The position numbers and the translations under genes are program-made. Positions 10,671-21,059 of a DNA stretch of 64,000 nt are shown one piece after another. The DNA comes from Bacteroides reticulotermitis JCM 10512 (GTDB taxonomy: Bacteria > Bacteroidota > Bacteroidia > Bacteroidales > Bacteroidaceae). How positions within the stretch are numbered: the stretch's first letter is position 1; each line of letters opens with the position of its first letter. The stretch spans positions 124,001-188,000 of the forward strand of contig NZ_BAIV01000001.1 in NCBI RefSeq assembly GCF_000517545.1. Direction: 5' to 3'. The notes beneath the pieces are model-generated. The model ran no database searches. It was not told where the DNA came from and was given only the letters and a program-made list of their open reading frames with translations.

Positions 10671-11474
10671 ATGAAGAAAAAAATCATTATAGCTCTATTT
10701 GCAGCCGCTGCTCTGACCTCGTGTGGAGAGTATAACAAATTGCTTAAAAGCACAGATTATGAGTATAAGTATGAGGCCGCAAAAAACTATTTTGCCAAGG
10801 GTCAGTACAATAAATCAGCTACTTTGCTGAATGAATTGATTACCATCCTGAAGGGAACTGATAAAGCGGAAGAATCCTTGTATATGTTGGGTATGAGTTA
10901 TTATAACCAACGGGATTATCAAACAGCTGCTCAGACATTCATCACATATTATAATACGTATCCCCGTGGGCTGTTTACGGAATTAGCACGCTTCCATACA
11001 GGAAAAGCGCTATACCTCGATACTCCGGAACCACGTCTTGATCAATCGAGTACATATCAAGCTATCCAACAGCTGCAAATGTTTATGGAGTATTTCCCTA
11101 GCAGTGCAAAGAAGATGGAAGCGCAAGATATGATTTTCGCTTTGCAGGATAAGTTGGTTTTGAAAGAGCTCTATTCTGCCCGCTTATATTATAACTTGGG
11201 CAACTATCTAGGCAACAATTATGAGTCATGTGTAATTACCGCTCAGAATGCGCTGAAAGATTATCCGTATACTGACTATCGCGAAGAACTCTCTATGTTG
11301 GTTTTACGTGCCCGGTATGAAATGGCTATTTATAGCGTTGATGATAAGAAAACCGATCGTTATCGTGAAACTGTAGATGAATACTACGCTTTCAAAAACG
11401 AATTCCCGGAAAGTAAATATCTGAAAGAAGCCGAGAGAATATTTAATGATTCAGAAAAAGTAATTAAAGACTAA
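10671..11474 (+). CDS. bamD: Outer-membrane assembly lipoprotein BamD
   Basis: BamD is the essential lipoprotein partner of BamA in outer-membrane barrel insertion. The N-terminus (MKKKIIIALFAAAALTSCGE) is a lipoprotein signal with lipobox LTSC. The rest is TPR-like helical hairpins (YEAAKNYFAKGQYNKSATLLNEL, SYYNQRDYQTAAQTF) as in BamD. At 267 residues it has the expected length. rpoZ follows 14 bases downstream and a DUF4293 gene after that, a cluster I know from many Bacteroidales genomes. Confidence 0.92.
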   Translation: MKKKIIIALFAAAALTSCGEYNKLLKSTDYEYKYEAAKNYFAKGQYNKSATLLNELITILKGTDKAEESLYMLGMSYYNQRDYQTAAQTFITYYNTYPRGLFTELARFHTGKALYLDTPEPRLDQSSTYQAIQQLQMFMEYFPSSAKKMEAQDMIFALQDKLVLKELYSARLYYNLGNYLGNNYESCVITAQNALKDYPYTDYREELSMLVLRARYEMAIYSVDDKKTDRYRETVDEYYAFKNEFPESKYLKEAERIFNDSEKVIKD

Positions 11475-11488
11475 TTTTAAATAGATTT

Positions 11489-11824
11489 ATGGACTACAAA
11501 AAGACGAATGCTCCTACTACGACTGTAACTCGTGACATGATGGACTTATGCTCTGATACGGGTAATGTGTACGAGACTGTTTCCATCATTGGAAAACGTT
11601 CTAACCAAATCAGTGTGGAAATAAAAGAAGACCTTTCTAAGAAATTGGCGGAGTTTGCTTCTTATAATGACAACTTGGAAGAGATATTCGAAAACAGAGA
11701 GCAAATCGAGATTTCTCGTTATTATGAGAAATTGCCGAAACCGACGTTGATTGCTACGCAAGAATACCTCGAAGGGAAGATATATTATAGAAATCCGGCT
11801 AAGGAAAAAGAGAAATTACATTAA
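11489..11824 (+). CDS. rpoZ: RNA polymerase omega subunit (Bacteroidetes type)
   Basis: A 111-residue protein with the Bacteroidetes omega/Rpb6-like pattern: VYETVSIIGKRSNQISVEIKEDL near residues 27-50, then acidic and aromatic helices (LEEIFENREQ, YYEKLPKP). Omega helps fold and hold the beta' subunit. It is 14 bases after bamD, so the two are very probably cotranscribed. A hairpin with a T-rich tail follows and may end this transcript before the DUF4293 gene. Confidence 0.85.
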   Translation: MDYKKTNAPTTTVTRDMMDLCSDTGNVYETVSIIGKRSNQISVEIKEDLSKKLAEFASYNDNLEEIFENREQIEISRYYEKLPKPTLIATQEYLEGKIYYRNPAKEKEKLH

Positions 11825-11853
11825 TTACTTTTCCTGACCCCAAAAGAATATAT

Positions 11854-11903
11854 AGTCAAGCGATAAGTGGATCTCGATTTTATCCATCTCTTATTGCTTG
11901 ACT
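11854..11903 (+). terminator. Hairpin between rpoZ and DUF4293 gene
   Basis: The arms AGTCAAGC-ATAAG-TGGAT (11854-11872) and the matching 11882-11903 pair well, with one mismatch and a small bulge. ATTGTTGTTT follows. It could be a leaky terminator. Confidence 0.55.
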
Positions 11904-11942
11904 ATTGTTGTTTAACTTCTTATTAATTGCTATAAAAAACTT

Positions 11943-12386
11943 ATGATTCAACGAATTCAAACGCTTTACTTACTGATTGTCACAGGACTCCTCATTGCAA
12001 CCGCATGTTTGCCGGTAGCGTATTTTACGGATGCAGTAGGAGCATATCCTTTTAGTGTATTGGGTGTTGATGTTAATGGTGCTCATTACTCAACATCAGG
12101 ACTATTCTTTATTTTATTGCTTAGCACAACTGTTTCGCTTGCTACAATATTCTTATTCAAGAACCGCCCTCTCCAAGTACGTATGTCGGTTTTTAATAGT
12201 TTGTTGTTGGTTGGCTTTTACATTGCTTTTGTTACCTTCTATTTCTCATTGCGTAGTGAAGTGGTAAGCTTTCGGGTGGACTGGGCGCTGTCTTTTCCCC
12301 TTATTGCTATTATCCTGAACTATTTGGCCATTCGTGCTATTAGCAAAGATGAACTGATGGTTAAGGCAGCTGATCGACTCAGATAA
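11943..12386 (+). CDS. DUF4293 family membrane protein
   Basis: A 147-residue protein with four predicted membrane segments (about residues 5-25, 52-72, 80-102 and 112-132). It starts MIQRIQTLYLLI, the usual opening of DUF4293 proteins. Function is unknown. Its position after bamD and rpoZ is typical for Bacteroidales. A strong bidirectional terminator separates it from the convergent barrel gene. Confidence 0.85.
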   Translation: MIQRIQTLYLLIVTGLLIATACLPVAYFTDAVGAYPFSVLGVDVNGAHYSTSGLFFILLLSTTVSLATIFLFKNRPLQVRMSVFNSLLLVGFYIAFVTFYFSLRSEVVSFRVDWALSFPLIAIILNYLAIRAISKDELMVKAADRLR

Positions 12387-12439
12387 TTCTCATTCGCCTA
12401 CGTTGAGAATAGACAGGCGAAGCTTGTAATCACAGTACA

Positions 12440-12494
12440 ATATAAATAATAAGGGCTATCTCAAATTTAATGAGATAGCCCTTATTATTTATAT
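12440..12494. terminator. Bidirectional terminator between convergent genes
   Basis: The 24-bp arms 12440-12463 and 12471-12494 are perfectly complementary (core AAGGGCTATCTCA), with a 7-base loop and A/T-rich ends on both sides. It serves the DUF4293 gene (+) and the barrel gene (-). Confidence 0.9.
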
Positions 12495-12521
12495 CTACTT
12501 CCTTTTGCTATGCGAAGGACT

Positions 12522-13256
12522 TTATTTTTTCAGGTCGAATAAATAAGTCAGCTTAACGGTGATGGTACCGTGAGCTGCACGCGAGAAATAGTCTTTCTTG
12601 GTTGTGCTGACAAAGTCAGAGAGTGCAAAATAGTATCGTCCTTCAACCAGAAAGTTTCCAGCCTTTCTAGTCCGAAGTTCTAGTCCGCCACCGGCAGCAA
12701 TACCGTAATCAAATTTATTGGGTATTTTGTGGTCATAGATCTCTTTCTGCGTATTAGTCAGATTATTCATATCTACATTGATGTCTTCCGATTCGCCGAT
12801 TAAGAAGCTTATTTGCGGACCGGCATTGACAAAGAACTGCACACCTCTGTCTTTACCAAATGCTAAATGAGCCAGAAAAGGAATATCAACATAGGTCATA
12901 TTGCGCGTATACGATCTGCTGGGATCTTTAACCGTTTGATTGTTCTCATCTAAAGTTTCGAATAACTCGTCCCATCCTCTTTGCGAAAAGTTCAACTCTA
13001 CCTGTACGCCACATATCATGGCGAAGTACTTCTCGGAAATGTAACGAGCGGTTAGTCCACCGGTTATGCCCGTCATACTGTTTTGCTTAATTCTGGGCGT
13101 AAAGGAAACGCTATTGATGTTCGCACCGGCATTGAAGCCGACTGATAGGTTTTGCCGTTGTTCTCCTATTTGCGCCATAGCCGAGGTTGACAAACCGGTC
13201 AATAAGACACTTGCTGCCAAAAGTGATTTTATCTTTAACTTTTTTGATTCTTTCAT
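12522..13256 (-). CDS. PorT-like outer-membrane beta-barrel protein
   Basis: A 244-residue protein with a signal peptide (about residues 1-28, ending AMAQ), followed by alternating polar/aromatic strands (NLSVGFNAGANINSVSF, YVDIPFLAHLAFG, FLVEGRYYFALSDF). It ends in a strand, TVKLTYLFDL. This is the small 8-stranded barrel pattern of the PorT/OMP_b-brl_2 families. The specific role is unknown. It lies 28 bases downstream of the LysM gene on the same strand, so the two may be cotranscribed. Confidence 0.8.
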   Translation of the reverse strand: MKESKKLKIKSLLAASVLLTGLSTSAMAQIGEQRQNLSVGFNAGANINSVSFTPRIKQNSMTGITGGLTARYISEKYFAMICGVQVELNFSQRGWDELFETLDENNQTVKDPSRSYTRNMTYVDIPFLAHLAFGKDRGVQFFVNAGPQISFLIGESEDINVDMNNLTNTQKEIYDHKIPNKFDYGIAAGGGLELRTRKAGNFLVEGRYYFALSDFVSTTKKDYFSRAAHGTITVKLTYLFDLKK

Positions 13257-13284
13257 ATAGTGGACTTACTGTGCCTTGAATATG

Positions 13285-15051
13285 TTATTCGAAATCGAGT
13301 TTGACTAACTCGAAGTTTTTATTAAAATGTATAAAGAAGACCTTCTTATTCACGAATCCTCCCCAATTGTTTACCCGCTGAAACTTGAATCCGGTTTGTA
13401 TAGGGTTCAAATTCATATCTCCAACGTTCTCTTCTAGTTGCGAACCAAAGCGCGATAAACCTTTCAGGAAGAAGAATCCCGTATCGAATCCCAACATGCC
13501 GTAGCAGGGATATTTGCTAGCCATATCCTTGCTATACCATTTGTGGTAGGCATTCGTGAAGTTGATGGCTGCCGGAAAGAGATTATTGGTATAGAACGAA
13601 GAATAGAAATAAGTATTCAGTTCAAAGAAACTGTCCAGATGATCTCTGGTATAGGTTTGCCATTCCGGGTAACCAAACAAATGCAGATTGCTTTCCGGGT
13701 TGCTTCTAATTAATAAAGTTAGCTGCGGCAAAACTTTAATCAATAAGATGTTACTTCCAGATGTCGGAATAAAGACGTTTTCTTTATTGCTTTGCATAGC
13801 GGCTTTGAAACCTTCCTGCGTTGCGTTTTCACTAACTGTCTTCATGCTGATTCCCTTGCTCTTTAGCTCCTGTTTCAAACCTTTAATGAAGTCCACTTTC
13901 TCTTTGTCCGGAGTGCTTGATTCGATAAAGATCACATGTGCATTTGGAAACTGACGGGTAAAGTGTTCATATACTTCCGAATACAAGTAAGATTGCGGTG
14001 TATTGATCTGGTAGATGAATGGATTGTTGAATACTTCGTCAACCTTTGATGAGAAAGGAATAACCAAGCGAATGTTATTCTTCTCGGCAAAATCAGACAG
14101 CGGCTTAACCAATTGTTGATGCATTGGACCGAAAATCACATCCATTTTCTTCATTTCACTTTTGCTCAGAATCGCTTTTAGCGAAGCATTATCTTTATTG
14201 CAGTTGTACACGTGCAAATCCATTGAAGTTCCGGTGCGTTTCAAGCTATCCACAGCCATCAAGAAACCTTCGTAGTACTCCACCATTCGTTTATCTTCAT
14301 AAAATGGTAGTAGGAGCGCGGCCTGTATAGTCGAAATAGACTTAGGAGTTTCTTTGGTTTTTTGGAACAACTCGTTATTACTCGGCGGGATGATGGCAGA
14401 ATTGTCCTTTTTCGTCGGCTCCATCGTCGTTGTTTTCGGATAAGGAATGCACAGAAGTTGCCCTTTTTTCATTCCTTGTTTTAGTTCCGGATTTTCGTCG
14501 ATTAGTTCTTGTTCGCTAATCCCATATTCGCGGCTGACGCTAAACACGGTCTCTTTGCGTTTTACTTTATGCATATCCTTGCATCTCGACTGTACCGCCT
14601 CCTGAATAGCAGGCTTCTCAACGGGTGCTTTCGGCGTTTCCGCCAAAATCGTCTCTTCCTCTAAAGGTATGCGTATAACTTGTCCGATGCGGAAGTTCTC
14701 GGCACTGAGTCCGGGATTGGCATCACAGATTATCTTGGCGGAGAGATTATAGAGTTGAGTTAGCTTATAAAGTGTTTCTCCTGCTTGTATCGTGTGAAAG
14801 GTTTCTCCTTTCTGGCTACTTTTCCCTTTCGGTATTTTAATCGTTTGTCCGGCGTAGATCTTTTCCTCACATCCCGGATTCAAGCGGATAATGTCGGAAG
14901 TCGTGACATTATACATGCTGGAAATAGAGTAAAGGCTTTGTCCTTTTTCAATGGTATGCAAGAAGTATGACTGTATATCTTGTGCATGACTGATAGCGTA
15001 TGAGGTGCTTATGAAAAGCAGGAATAAAAAGAATCTACTGATCGGTTTCAT
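13285..15051 (-). CDS. LysM protein with periplasmic-binding-protein-like domain
   Basis: A 588-residue exported protein: signal peptide (residues 1-23), then three LysM repeats (about 31-75, 86-130 and 158-205) recognisable from LHTIEKGQSLYSISSMYNVT, FHTIQAGETLYKLTQLYNLS and MHKVKRKETVFSVSREYGIS. After a linker, residues from about 240 to the end resemble a type 1 periplasmic binding fold (AALLLPFYEDKRMVEYYEGF, DVIFGPMHQQLVKPLSDFAEKNNI). LysM modules bind peptidoglycan. The binding-fold part resembles LpoA-like or amino-acid-binding receptors. The pairing suggests a cell-wall-associated sensor or scaffold (inference). Confidence 0.85.
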   Translation of the reverse strand: MKPISRFFLFLLFISTSYAISHAQDIQSYFLHTIEKGQSLYSISSMYNVTTSDIIRLNPGCEEKIYAGQTIKIPKGKSSQKGETFHTIQAGETLYKLTQLYNLSAKIICDANPGLSAENFRIGQVIRIPLEEETILAETPKAPVEKPAIQEAVQSRCKDMHKVKRKETVFSVSREYGISEQELIDENPELKQGMKKGQLLCIPYPKTTTMEPTKKDNSAIIPPSNNELFQKTKETPKSISTIQAALLLPFYEDKRMVEYYEGFLMAVDSLKRTGTSMDLHVYNCNKDNASLKAILSKSEMKKMDVIFGPMHQQLVKPLSDFAEKNNIRLVIPFSSKVDEVFNNPFIYQINTPQSYLYSEVYEHFTRQFPNAHVIFIESSTPDKEKVDFIKGLKQELKSKGISMKTVSENATQEGFKAAMQSNKENVFIPTSGSNILLIKVLPQLTLLIRSNPESNLHLFGYPEWQTYTRDHLDSFFELNTYFYSSFYTNNLFPAAINFTNAYHKWYSKDMASKYPCYGMLGFDTGFFFLKGLSRFGSQLEENVGDMNLNPIQTGFKFQRVNNWGGFVNKKVFFIHFNKNFELVKLDFE

Positions 15052-15084
15052 TTATTTAAAACTATAGGTTTTGAAATCAAGGAA

Positions 15085-15092
15085 CAAAGGTA
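15085..15092 (-). promoter_or_regulatory. Candidate -7 element for LysM gene
   Basis: On the minus strand this reads TACCTTTG, a full TAnnTTTG match, 33 bases before the ATG at 15051. No clear -33 box. Confidence 0.5.
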
Positions 15093-15176
15093 CAAATTAT
15101 GACCTATATCTTCATAAGATTTGAGTTAAGAAAATAATATTGTGCTTTTTTAGGTTCGTATTTCACTAGGAAAGAT

Positions 15177-15184
15177 TAATTTTG
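15177..15184 (+). promoter_or_regulatory. Candidate -7 element for uvrA
   Basis: TAATTTTG matches TAnnTTTG and lies 22 bases before the ATG at 15207. Confidence 0.5.
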
Positions 15185-15206
15185 CAACATTTATAACGGT
15201 AAGAAT

Positions 15207-18032
15207 ATGCAAGAAACAGAATATATTGATGTGTACGGTGCGCGCGTGCACAATCTTAAAAATATTGATGCGGAGATTCCTCGTGATAGTCTCACGGTTA
15301 TCACAGGTTTGAGTGGGAGTGGTAAATCCTCCCTGGCCTTTGATACAATATTTGCCGAGGGACAGCGTCGCTACATTGAAACATTTTCGGCTTATGCCCG
15401 TAACTTTCTCGGTAATCTGGAGCGACCGGATGTAGATAAAATTACAGGACTGAGTCCGGTTATATCTATTGAACAGAAAACGACCAATAAGAATCCTCGC
15501 TCTACAGTGGGAACCACGACGGAGATCTACGATTACCTTCGTTTGTTATACGCTCGTGCCGGAATAGCCTATTCCTATCTTTCAGGCGAAAAGATGGTGA
15601 AATATACCGAGGAGCAAATTATCGACCTGATACTGAAAGAATATAAGAATAAACGGATATTTCTGCTTGCTCCGATGGTTCGCGCCCGTAAAGGACACTA
15701 TAAAGAACTATTCGAGCAGGTACGCAAAAAAGGCTATCTGTATGTGCGTGTCGATGGTGAGGTAAAGGAAGTTGTTCATGGAATGAAACTCGACCGTTAC
15801 AAAAACCATGATATTGAAGTGGTAATTGATAAACTAGTTGTCGCTGATAAAGATGACAAACGCTTGAAGCAAAGTGTTGCTACGGCTATGCGTCAAGGAG
15901 ATGGATTGATGATGATTCTGGATGCTCAGACTGAGAGTATTCGTCATTACAGCAAGCGGTTGATGTGTCCGGTTACCGGATTGTCTTATCGCGAACCGGC
16001 TCCTCATAATTTCTCATTTAACTCTCCACAGGGAGCTTGTCCTAAATGCAAAGGGTTGGGAATTGTCAATCAGATTGATATAGACAAAGTCGTACCGAAT
16101 CGTGCGCTCTCAATACACGAAGGTGCAATCGCTCCACTGGGCAAATACAAGAATGCGATGATCTTTTGGCAGATTGGAGCCTTGCTCGAGAAATATGAAG
16201 CGACCTTGAAGACTCCGGTCAAAGAACTTCCTGACGATGCTATTGAAGAAATTCTGTACGGTTCCGACGAGCGAATCAAAATTAAGAGTTCGTTGATTGG
16301 CACCTCTTCCGACTACTTCGTTACGTATGAAGGAGTTGTGAAGTATATTCAGATGCTCCAAGAAAAGGATGCTTCGGCCACTGCACAGAAATGGGCGGAC
16401 CAGTTTGCTAAGACTACTACCTGCCCGGAGTGTAAAGGTGCTCGTCTAAATAAAGAGGCTTTGCATTTTCGCATTCACGATAAAAACATCAATGAGCTTG
16501 CCAATATGGATATCAATGAGTTGTACGATTGGTTGATGCATGTGGATCAGTTCTTGACAGATAAGCAAAAGAAAATAGCCGAAGAGATCTTAAAAGAAAT
16601 ACGTACGCGATTGAAGTTCTTACTGGATGTAGGACTGGAGTATCTAGCGTTGAACCGTAGTTCGGTGAGTCTTTCGGGAGGGGAGAGCCAGCGCATTCGT
16701 TTGGCAACCCAGATTGGTTCGCAGTTGGTAAATGTGCTCTATATCCTCGATGAGCCAAGTATCGGATTGCATCAACGTGACAATCAACGGCTGATTAGTT
16801 CTTTGAAAGAACTTCGCGATATGGGGAACTCCGTGATTGTGGTAGAACATGATAAAGACATGATGTTGGCTGCCGATTATGTGATCGACATGGGGCCTAA
16901 AGCCGGCCGTTTGGGCGGAGAAGTCGTCTTTGCCGGAACTCCTCAGGAGATGTTACATACCGAGACGCTAACTTCGGCGTATCTGAATGGAAAAAAGAAG
17001 ATTGAAGTACCGGCTAAACGTCGAAAAGGAAACGGTAACTCCCTGTGGCTGCGTGGTGCGAAAGGAAATAACCTGAAAAATGTAAGCGTAGAATTCCCGT
17101 TGGGTCAGTTGATCTGTGTGACGGGAGTTTCGGGTAGTGGTAAGTCAACGTTGATTAATGAAACGCTCCAACCCATTCTTTCACAGAAGTTTTATCGCTC
17201 GTTGCAGGATCCTTTGGAATATGATTCACTCGATGGACTTGAGCATATAGATAAAGTAGTCAATGTCGACCAATCACCTTTAGGACGGACACCGCGATCC
17301 AATCCGGCTACTTACACCGGTGTATTCTCAGATATACGTAACCTGTTTGTAGCTTTGCCGGAAGCAAAGATCCGAGGTTATAAACCGGGACGCTTCTCCT
17401 TCAATGTTACCGGTGGACGCTGTGAAACCTGTTCGGGAAATGGCTATAAGACGATTGAAATGAATTTCTTGCCGGACGTATATGTACCTTGCGAAGTTTG
17501 TCACGGCAAACGTTATAACAGAGAGACTCTGGAAGTACGTTTTAAAGGTAAGTCCATTGCCGATGTGCTTGATATGACAATCAATCGAGCTGTAGAATTC
17601 TTTGAGAATGTACCGCAGATATTGAATAAGATCAAAGTCTTACAGAATGTAGGATTGGGATATATCAAACTAGGGCAATCATCCACAACGCTTTCCGGAG
17701 GTGAAAGTCAGCGGGTAAAGTTGGCAACAGAGCTTGCTAAGCGTGACACTGGTAAAACGATCTACATCCTGGACGAACCTACCACCGGACTTCACTTTGA
17801 AGATATCCGGGTACTGATGGGAGTGCTCAATAAATTGGTCGACAAAGGAAATACGGTAATTGTAATCGAGCACAATCTGGATGTAATTAAGATGGCAGAT
17901 TATATTATCGATATGGGTCCGGAGGGCGGAAAAGGAGGGGGCGAACTTTTAAGTTTCGGAACTCCTGAAAAGGTAGCTAAAAGCCAGAAAGGCTATACTG
18001 CAAAATTCCTTCGCGAAGAGTTGGGATTATAA
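15207..18032 (+). CDS. uvrA: UvrABC excinuclease subunit A
   Basis: UvrA is the dimeric ATPase that finds DNA damage and loads UvrB. The 941-residue protein has two ABC modules: Walker [15 protein letters not shown] (about residue 32) and [14 protein letters not shown] (about 640), each with a signature LSGGESQR and a Walker B ILDEP. The zinc-module cysteines are present (CPKCKGLG near 280, CPECKGAR near 408, CETCSGNG and CEVCHGKR near 737-770). The frame is intact and followed by a good terminator. It shares no operon with uvrB (6497, minus). Confidence 0.98.
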   Translation: MQETEYIDVYGARVHNLKNIDAEIPRDSLTVITGLSGSGKSSLAFDTIFAEGQRRYIETFSAYARNFLGNLERPDVDKITGLSPVISIEQKTTNKNPRSTVGTTTEIYDYLRLLYARAGIAYSYLSGEKMVKYTEEQIIDLILKEYKNKRIFLLAPMVRARKGHYKELFEQVRKKGYLYVRVDGEVKEVVHGMKLDRYKNHDIEVVIDKLVVADKDDKRLKQSVATAMRQGDGLMMILDAQTESIRHYSKRLMCPVTGLSYREPAPHNFSFNSPQGACPKCKGLGIVNQIDIDKVVPNRALSIHEGAIAPLGKYKNAMIFWQIGALLEKYEATLKTPVKELPDDAIEEILYGSDERIKIKSSLIGTSSDYFVTYEGVVKYIQMLQEKDASATAQKWADQFAKTTTCPECKGARLNKEALHFRIHDKNINELANMDINELYDWLMHVDQFLTDKQKKIAEEILKEIRTRLKFLLDVGLEYLALNRSSVSLSGGESQRIRLATQIGSQLVNVLYILDEPSIGLHQRDNQRLISSLKELRDMGNSVIVVEHDKDMMLAADYVIDMGPKAGRLGGEVVFAGTPQEMLHTETLTSAYLNGKKKIEVPAKRRKGNGNSLWLRGAKGNNLKNVSVEFPLGQLICVTGVSGSGKSTLINETLQPILSQKFYRSLQDPLEYDSLDGLEHIDKVVNVDQSPLGRTPRSNPATYTGVFSDIRNLFVALPEAKIRGYKPGRFSFNVTGGRCETCSGNGYKTIEMNFLPDVYVPCEVCHGKRYNRETLEVRFKGKSIADVLDMTINRAVEFFENVPQILNKIKVLQNVGLGYIKLGQSSTTLSGGESQRVKLATELAKRDTGKTIYILDEPTTGLHFEDIRVLMGVLNKLVDKGNTVIVIEHNLDVIKMADYIIDMGPEGGKGGGELLSFGTPEKVAKSQKGYTAKFLREELGL

Positions 18033-18039
18033 TTTTTTT

Positions 18040-18080
18040 ACGTGCCGATATATCAAACTATGATTGATGTGTCGGCACGT
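18040..18080 (+). terminator. Terminator after uvrA
   Basis: The arms 18040-18056 and 18064-18080 (outer ACGTGCCGA/TCGGCACGT) pair with two inner mismatches and are followed by a run of ten Ts. Confidence 0.85.
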
Positions 18081-18119
18081 ATTGTTTTTTTTTTGTATAT
18101 TGCTTTAAATTGAAACACG

Positions 18120-20026
18120 ATGAAAAAACTTTGTTACTTTCTTATTGCATCTTTTCTCAGCTTGATGCTCCAGGCAAACACAAATTCTGAACTAGATAGT
18201 TTATATATTAAATTGAGAATGGCAAGAAGTGCTCCTGGGAATGCTTTAGCAAATGCATACTCCGACTTGGGAGATTATTATATGTATAAGGTGCCAGACT
18301 CGGCAAATTACTATTTCCAGAAAGGTCTGAGTCATATCAAGGAGAAAACAGCCCCAGTATATACCGGTTTATTATGCAATGTGGCTGCCTATTCTCAATC
18401 GATTGGAGAGATGGATAAAGCGTTATCTCAGTATCATTTTGCTTATGATGAAGCTCAACGACTCCATTGGAATGAAGGTAAAGTTGTTGCGGCCTCGTCA
18501 ATGGGTGTATTGTATCGACGCAAGGAAATGCCTGATTCAGCACTTTACTATTATAAAGAAGCTTTAGAGGTTGCCGAAAATCAACAAGATATGTCGCTGT
18601 TGCCAATCTTTATACAAATATCACTGTCTTGTATGCAAATGGTTCCCGGCTAGAGGAGGCTCTACCGTACGCAAAAAAAGGAATAGAGGCGGCTGAACTC
18701 TCAAAACACGAAGATATAATACAATATATTTACTCATACAGTACTTATGGAGCGGTGTTGGTTAAGCTGAATCGTCTTGAAGAGGGTACGCCGGCTTTGC
18801 AAGTAGCATTGCGTGAGTCGGAAAAAATAGGTTCTTCGCAGATGGAGATAAAAAGTCTGATTCCATTGTTGCGTCTTTTTGATTTGCGAGAATTGCGTGA
18901 TTCTGTGTTTTATTACATAAATAAAGCAGAAAAGATACTTCCTGCTTTGCCATTATCTAGTACGGAGGTATTAGGCTATTATGAGGTAAAAGGGCAGTTG
19001 ATGGAAAAATATGGCCGATACAAGGAAAGTTTGGAAGCGTTTGAAATAATAGAGAAACATCGTGGTCAAAGTCTGCAATCACCAATCGACCGTTTGTATT
19101 ATCATCTGGGTCTAAATTATCACGGGTTGAATAAAGATGAGCGGGCCTATGAATATATGAAAGAGGCCTACTTGGCTAAAGATTCTTTGTTTGCTCAGGA
19201 AGTTCAAAAGCAAATGAGCGACCTAACTGTAAAATATAAAACCAAAGAGAAAGAATGGGAGATTGAGCAATTGAAGCGGACTCAGGCTGAACAATATGCT
19301 TCTATGGTTCAAAAAATAGCATGGCTGGTTGTTGCGCTATTAATTGTGACGTCTATTTGTCTTGTTTTGCTTTATAAAAAGAGAGCTGCACAAAAAGAAT
19401 TAGATCTGCGTTTGGCACGTCAATATATAGATGGCTTAGAGAGCGAGCGGAAACGCCTGGCTAAGGAACTTCACGATGGAGTATGTAACGACTTGTTGGG
19501 TATCGAGATGTATATGCAGCGATCCCCCAATGTGGAAGATACGAATCTGCAAACAATCTTCTCTTTACTTGAGCAGGCGCGAGTTGACGTACGTTTTATC
19601 TCCCATGAGTTAATGCCTCCATCTTTGCAATATGCAAACCTTGATATGATGCTTTCCGATTATACAGAAAGAATCGAAAAAATACATGGCATCCATACTC
19701 AGTATTTTTCTTCGCCGCTAGACATGAATTGGTACCAAATACCCCATCAGAAAGCGTATGAACTTTATAGGATTGTACAGGAAGCTATAACCAATGCAAT
19801 GTTACACGGAGGCGCGGGTGCAATTAAGGTGTCTCTTGCTGTGGACGAAGATGATTTCTTGTCTTTATCTGTTCAAGCTGACGGACAAAAACCGAAGGAA
19901 GAAACTAACAAAACGGAAGGAATAGGACTTCGTACAATAGCCGATCGTGTGAAATGCTTGGATGGTATATGCACGTTTAATTACGAAGATTTAGGAACAA
20001 TTTTGACTGTTAAACTGAAAGTATAA
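18120..20026 (+). CDS. TPR-containing sensor histidine kinase (HisKA_3 type), one frameshift
   Basis: Corrected length is about 635 residues. A signal sequence (residues 1-20) leads into periplasmic TPR-like repeats (to about 390), one membrane helix (IAWLVVALLIVTSICLVLLY), a HisKA_3 phosphoacceptor region (KRLAKELHDGVCNDLLG) and an HATPase domain with N box EAITNAMLHGG and G box GIGLRTIADRV. The frame breaks at about 18602: one G is missing (ctgttgccaat; ctgttggccaat gives LLANLYTN and rejoins LYANGSRLEE). It would sense a periplasmic signal and phosphorylate the LuxR-type regulator encoded 87 bases downstream. Confidence 0.9.
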
Positions 20027-20041
20027 TGAATTATATCGTAT

Positions 20042-20059
20042 AAATCACGGTTTCCCGTG
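20042..20059 (+). promoter_or_regulatory. Palindromic operator-like site, copy 1 (before response regulator)
   Basis: AAATCACGGTTTCCCGTG contains the dyad CACGG-TTTC-CCGTG. It is repeated exactly at 20922-20939. A -7-like TTACTTTG (20083-20090) starts 24 bases after the site ends, and the second copy has the same spacing. That places the dyad just upstream of the -33 region, a position typical of activators. Confidence 0.7.
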
Positions 20060-20113
20060 AGATTAAGTTTCTTGAATATATGTTACTTTGCAGAATAAAA
20101 ATATAAGGACTAA

Positions 20114-20772
20114 ATGAGCGAAGTCAAGAAGGACATATTATTAATTGATGATCACGATTTAATACTGCAAGGGATTAAGTTTATTATTGAGCAAATGCCG
20201 GAGGCGGTTTTTTGGCTACGGCATCTGCAGGAGGGGAAGCGTGCAAATGGATAGATAAGAAGATATTCGATCTATATATCTTAGACATTGAGTTACCCGA
20301 TACTACGGGATTCGAATTAATCGATCGTATTCGCGAGCGTAACCCTAAAGCTCGCATCATTGTCAATACGATGCACGATGAGGTATGGAATATTCACCGA
20401 TTGATTCAGTTGGAAGTCGATTCGGCTATTTTAAAGTCTTCTAATATTCAGGAAGTACAGGAAGCTATTCATGCTGTACTAAATGGTGAAACCTATTTTT
20501 GCACTCACTTTGAAGCCGTACGTAATAAAATACAAGGGATTCATGCCGAAGCTTTTACTGACGAATTGCTTACGGCTCGTGAAATGGAAGTACTACACGC
20601 TATAGCCGAAGGGTTTAGTACAAATGAAATTGCCGAAAGATTGCATGTCTCGGATAATACGATCGAAAGCCATCGCAAGCGTTTGATGGTGAAACTGAAT
20701 GCGCGTAATGCTGTTGATTTAGTTATGCGAGCTATTTCTAAGGGCATAATCAATCCTAAAAAGAATAGATAA
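20114..20772 (+). CDS. LuxR/NarL-family response regulator, one frameshift
   Basis: The true start is the ATG at 20114 (MSEVKKDILLIDDHDLILQG), giving the receiver's acidic pair DD. The phosphoacceptor Asp is in LYILDIELP. The C-terminal LuxR-type HTH reads LTAREMEVLHAIAEGFSTNEIAERL...TIESHRKRL. The frame breaks in the T run 20208-20213: seven Ts instead of six restore EAVFLATASAGGE. Corrected length is about 220 residues. It pairs with the upstream TPR kinase. The 18-bp palindrome before it and before the next lipoprotein gene is a candidate binding site (inference). Confidence 0.9.
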
Positions 20773-20921
20773 ATTCTTTTCTATATGTTGTCGGAACGGG
20801 CTTTATTTACGTTGGTTAGGCCGGCGTAGTAATTTCCAGCCTCTTCTGAATTCTTTCTTATTTTCTATTGAATAGCTTCGAATTTGCTATTATTTATTGG
20901 CAAGCGAAGATTCATTGCTTG

Positions 20922-20939
20922 AAATCACGGTTTCCCGTG
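20922..20939 (+). promoter_or_regulatory. Palindromic operator-like site, copy 2 (before BACON lipoprotein)
   Basis: Identical 18 bases to 20042-20059. A weak -7 element TATTTTTA (20963-20970) starts 24 bases after the end, the same offset as in copy 1. The predicted leader to the ATG at 21060 is about 80 bases. Confidence 0.7.
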
Positions 20940-21059
20940 GATTTTAAATATTTATTATAATCTATTTTTACCAATTTCTTAAATCCTTGATATGGATTTG
21001 TGTATAAAAACATTTAAAAGGAGATACTTAGAATACTATTAATTAAAAAGAAAAAGATT

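Noticed and set aside
11854..11903. A riboswitch between rpoZ and the DUF4293 gene
   Set aside because: Only one simple hairpin is present; no multi-helix junction or known aptamer core is visible.
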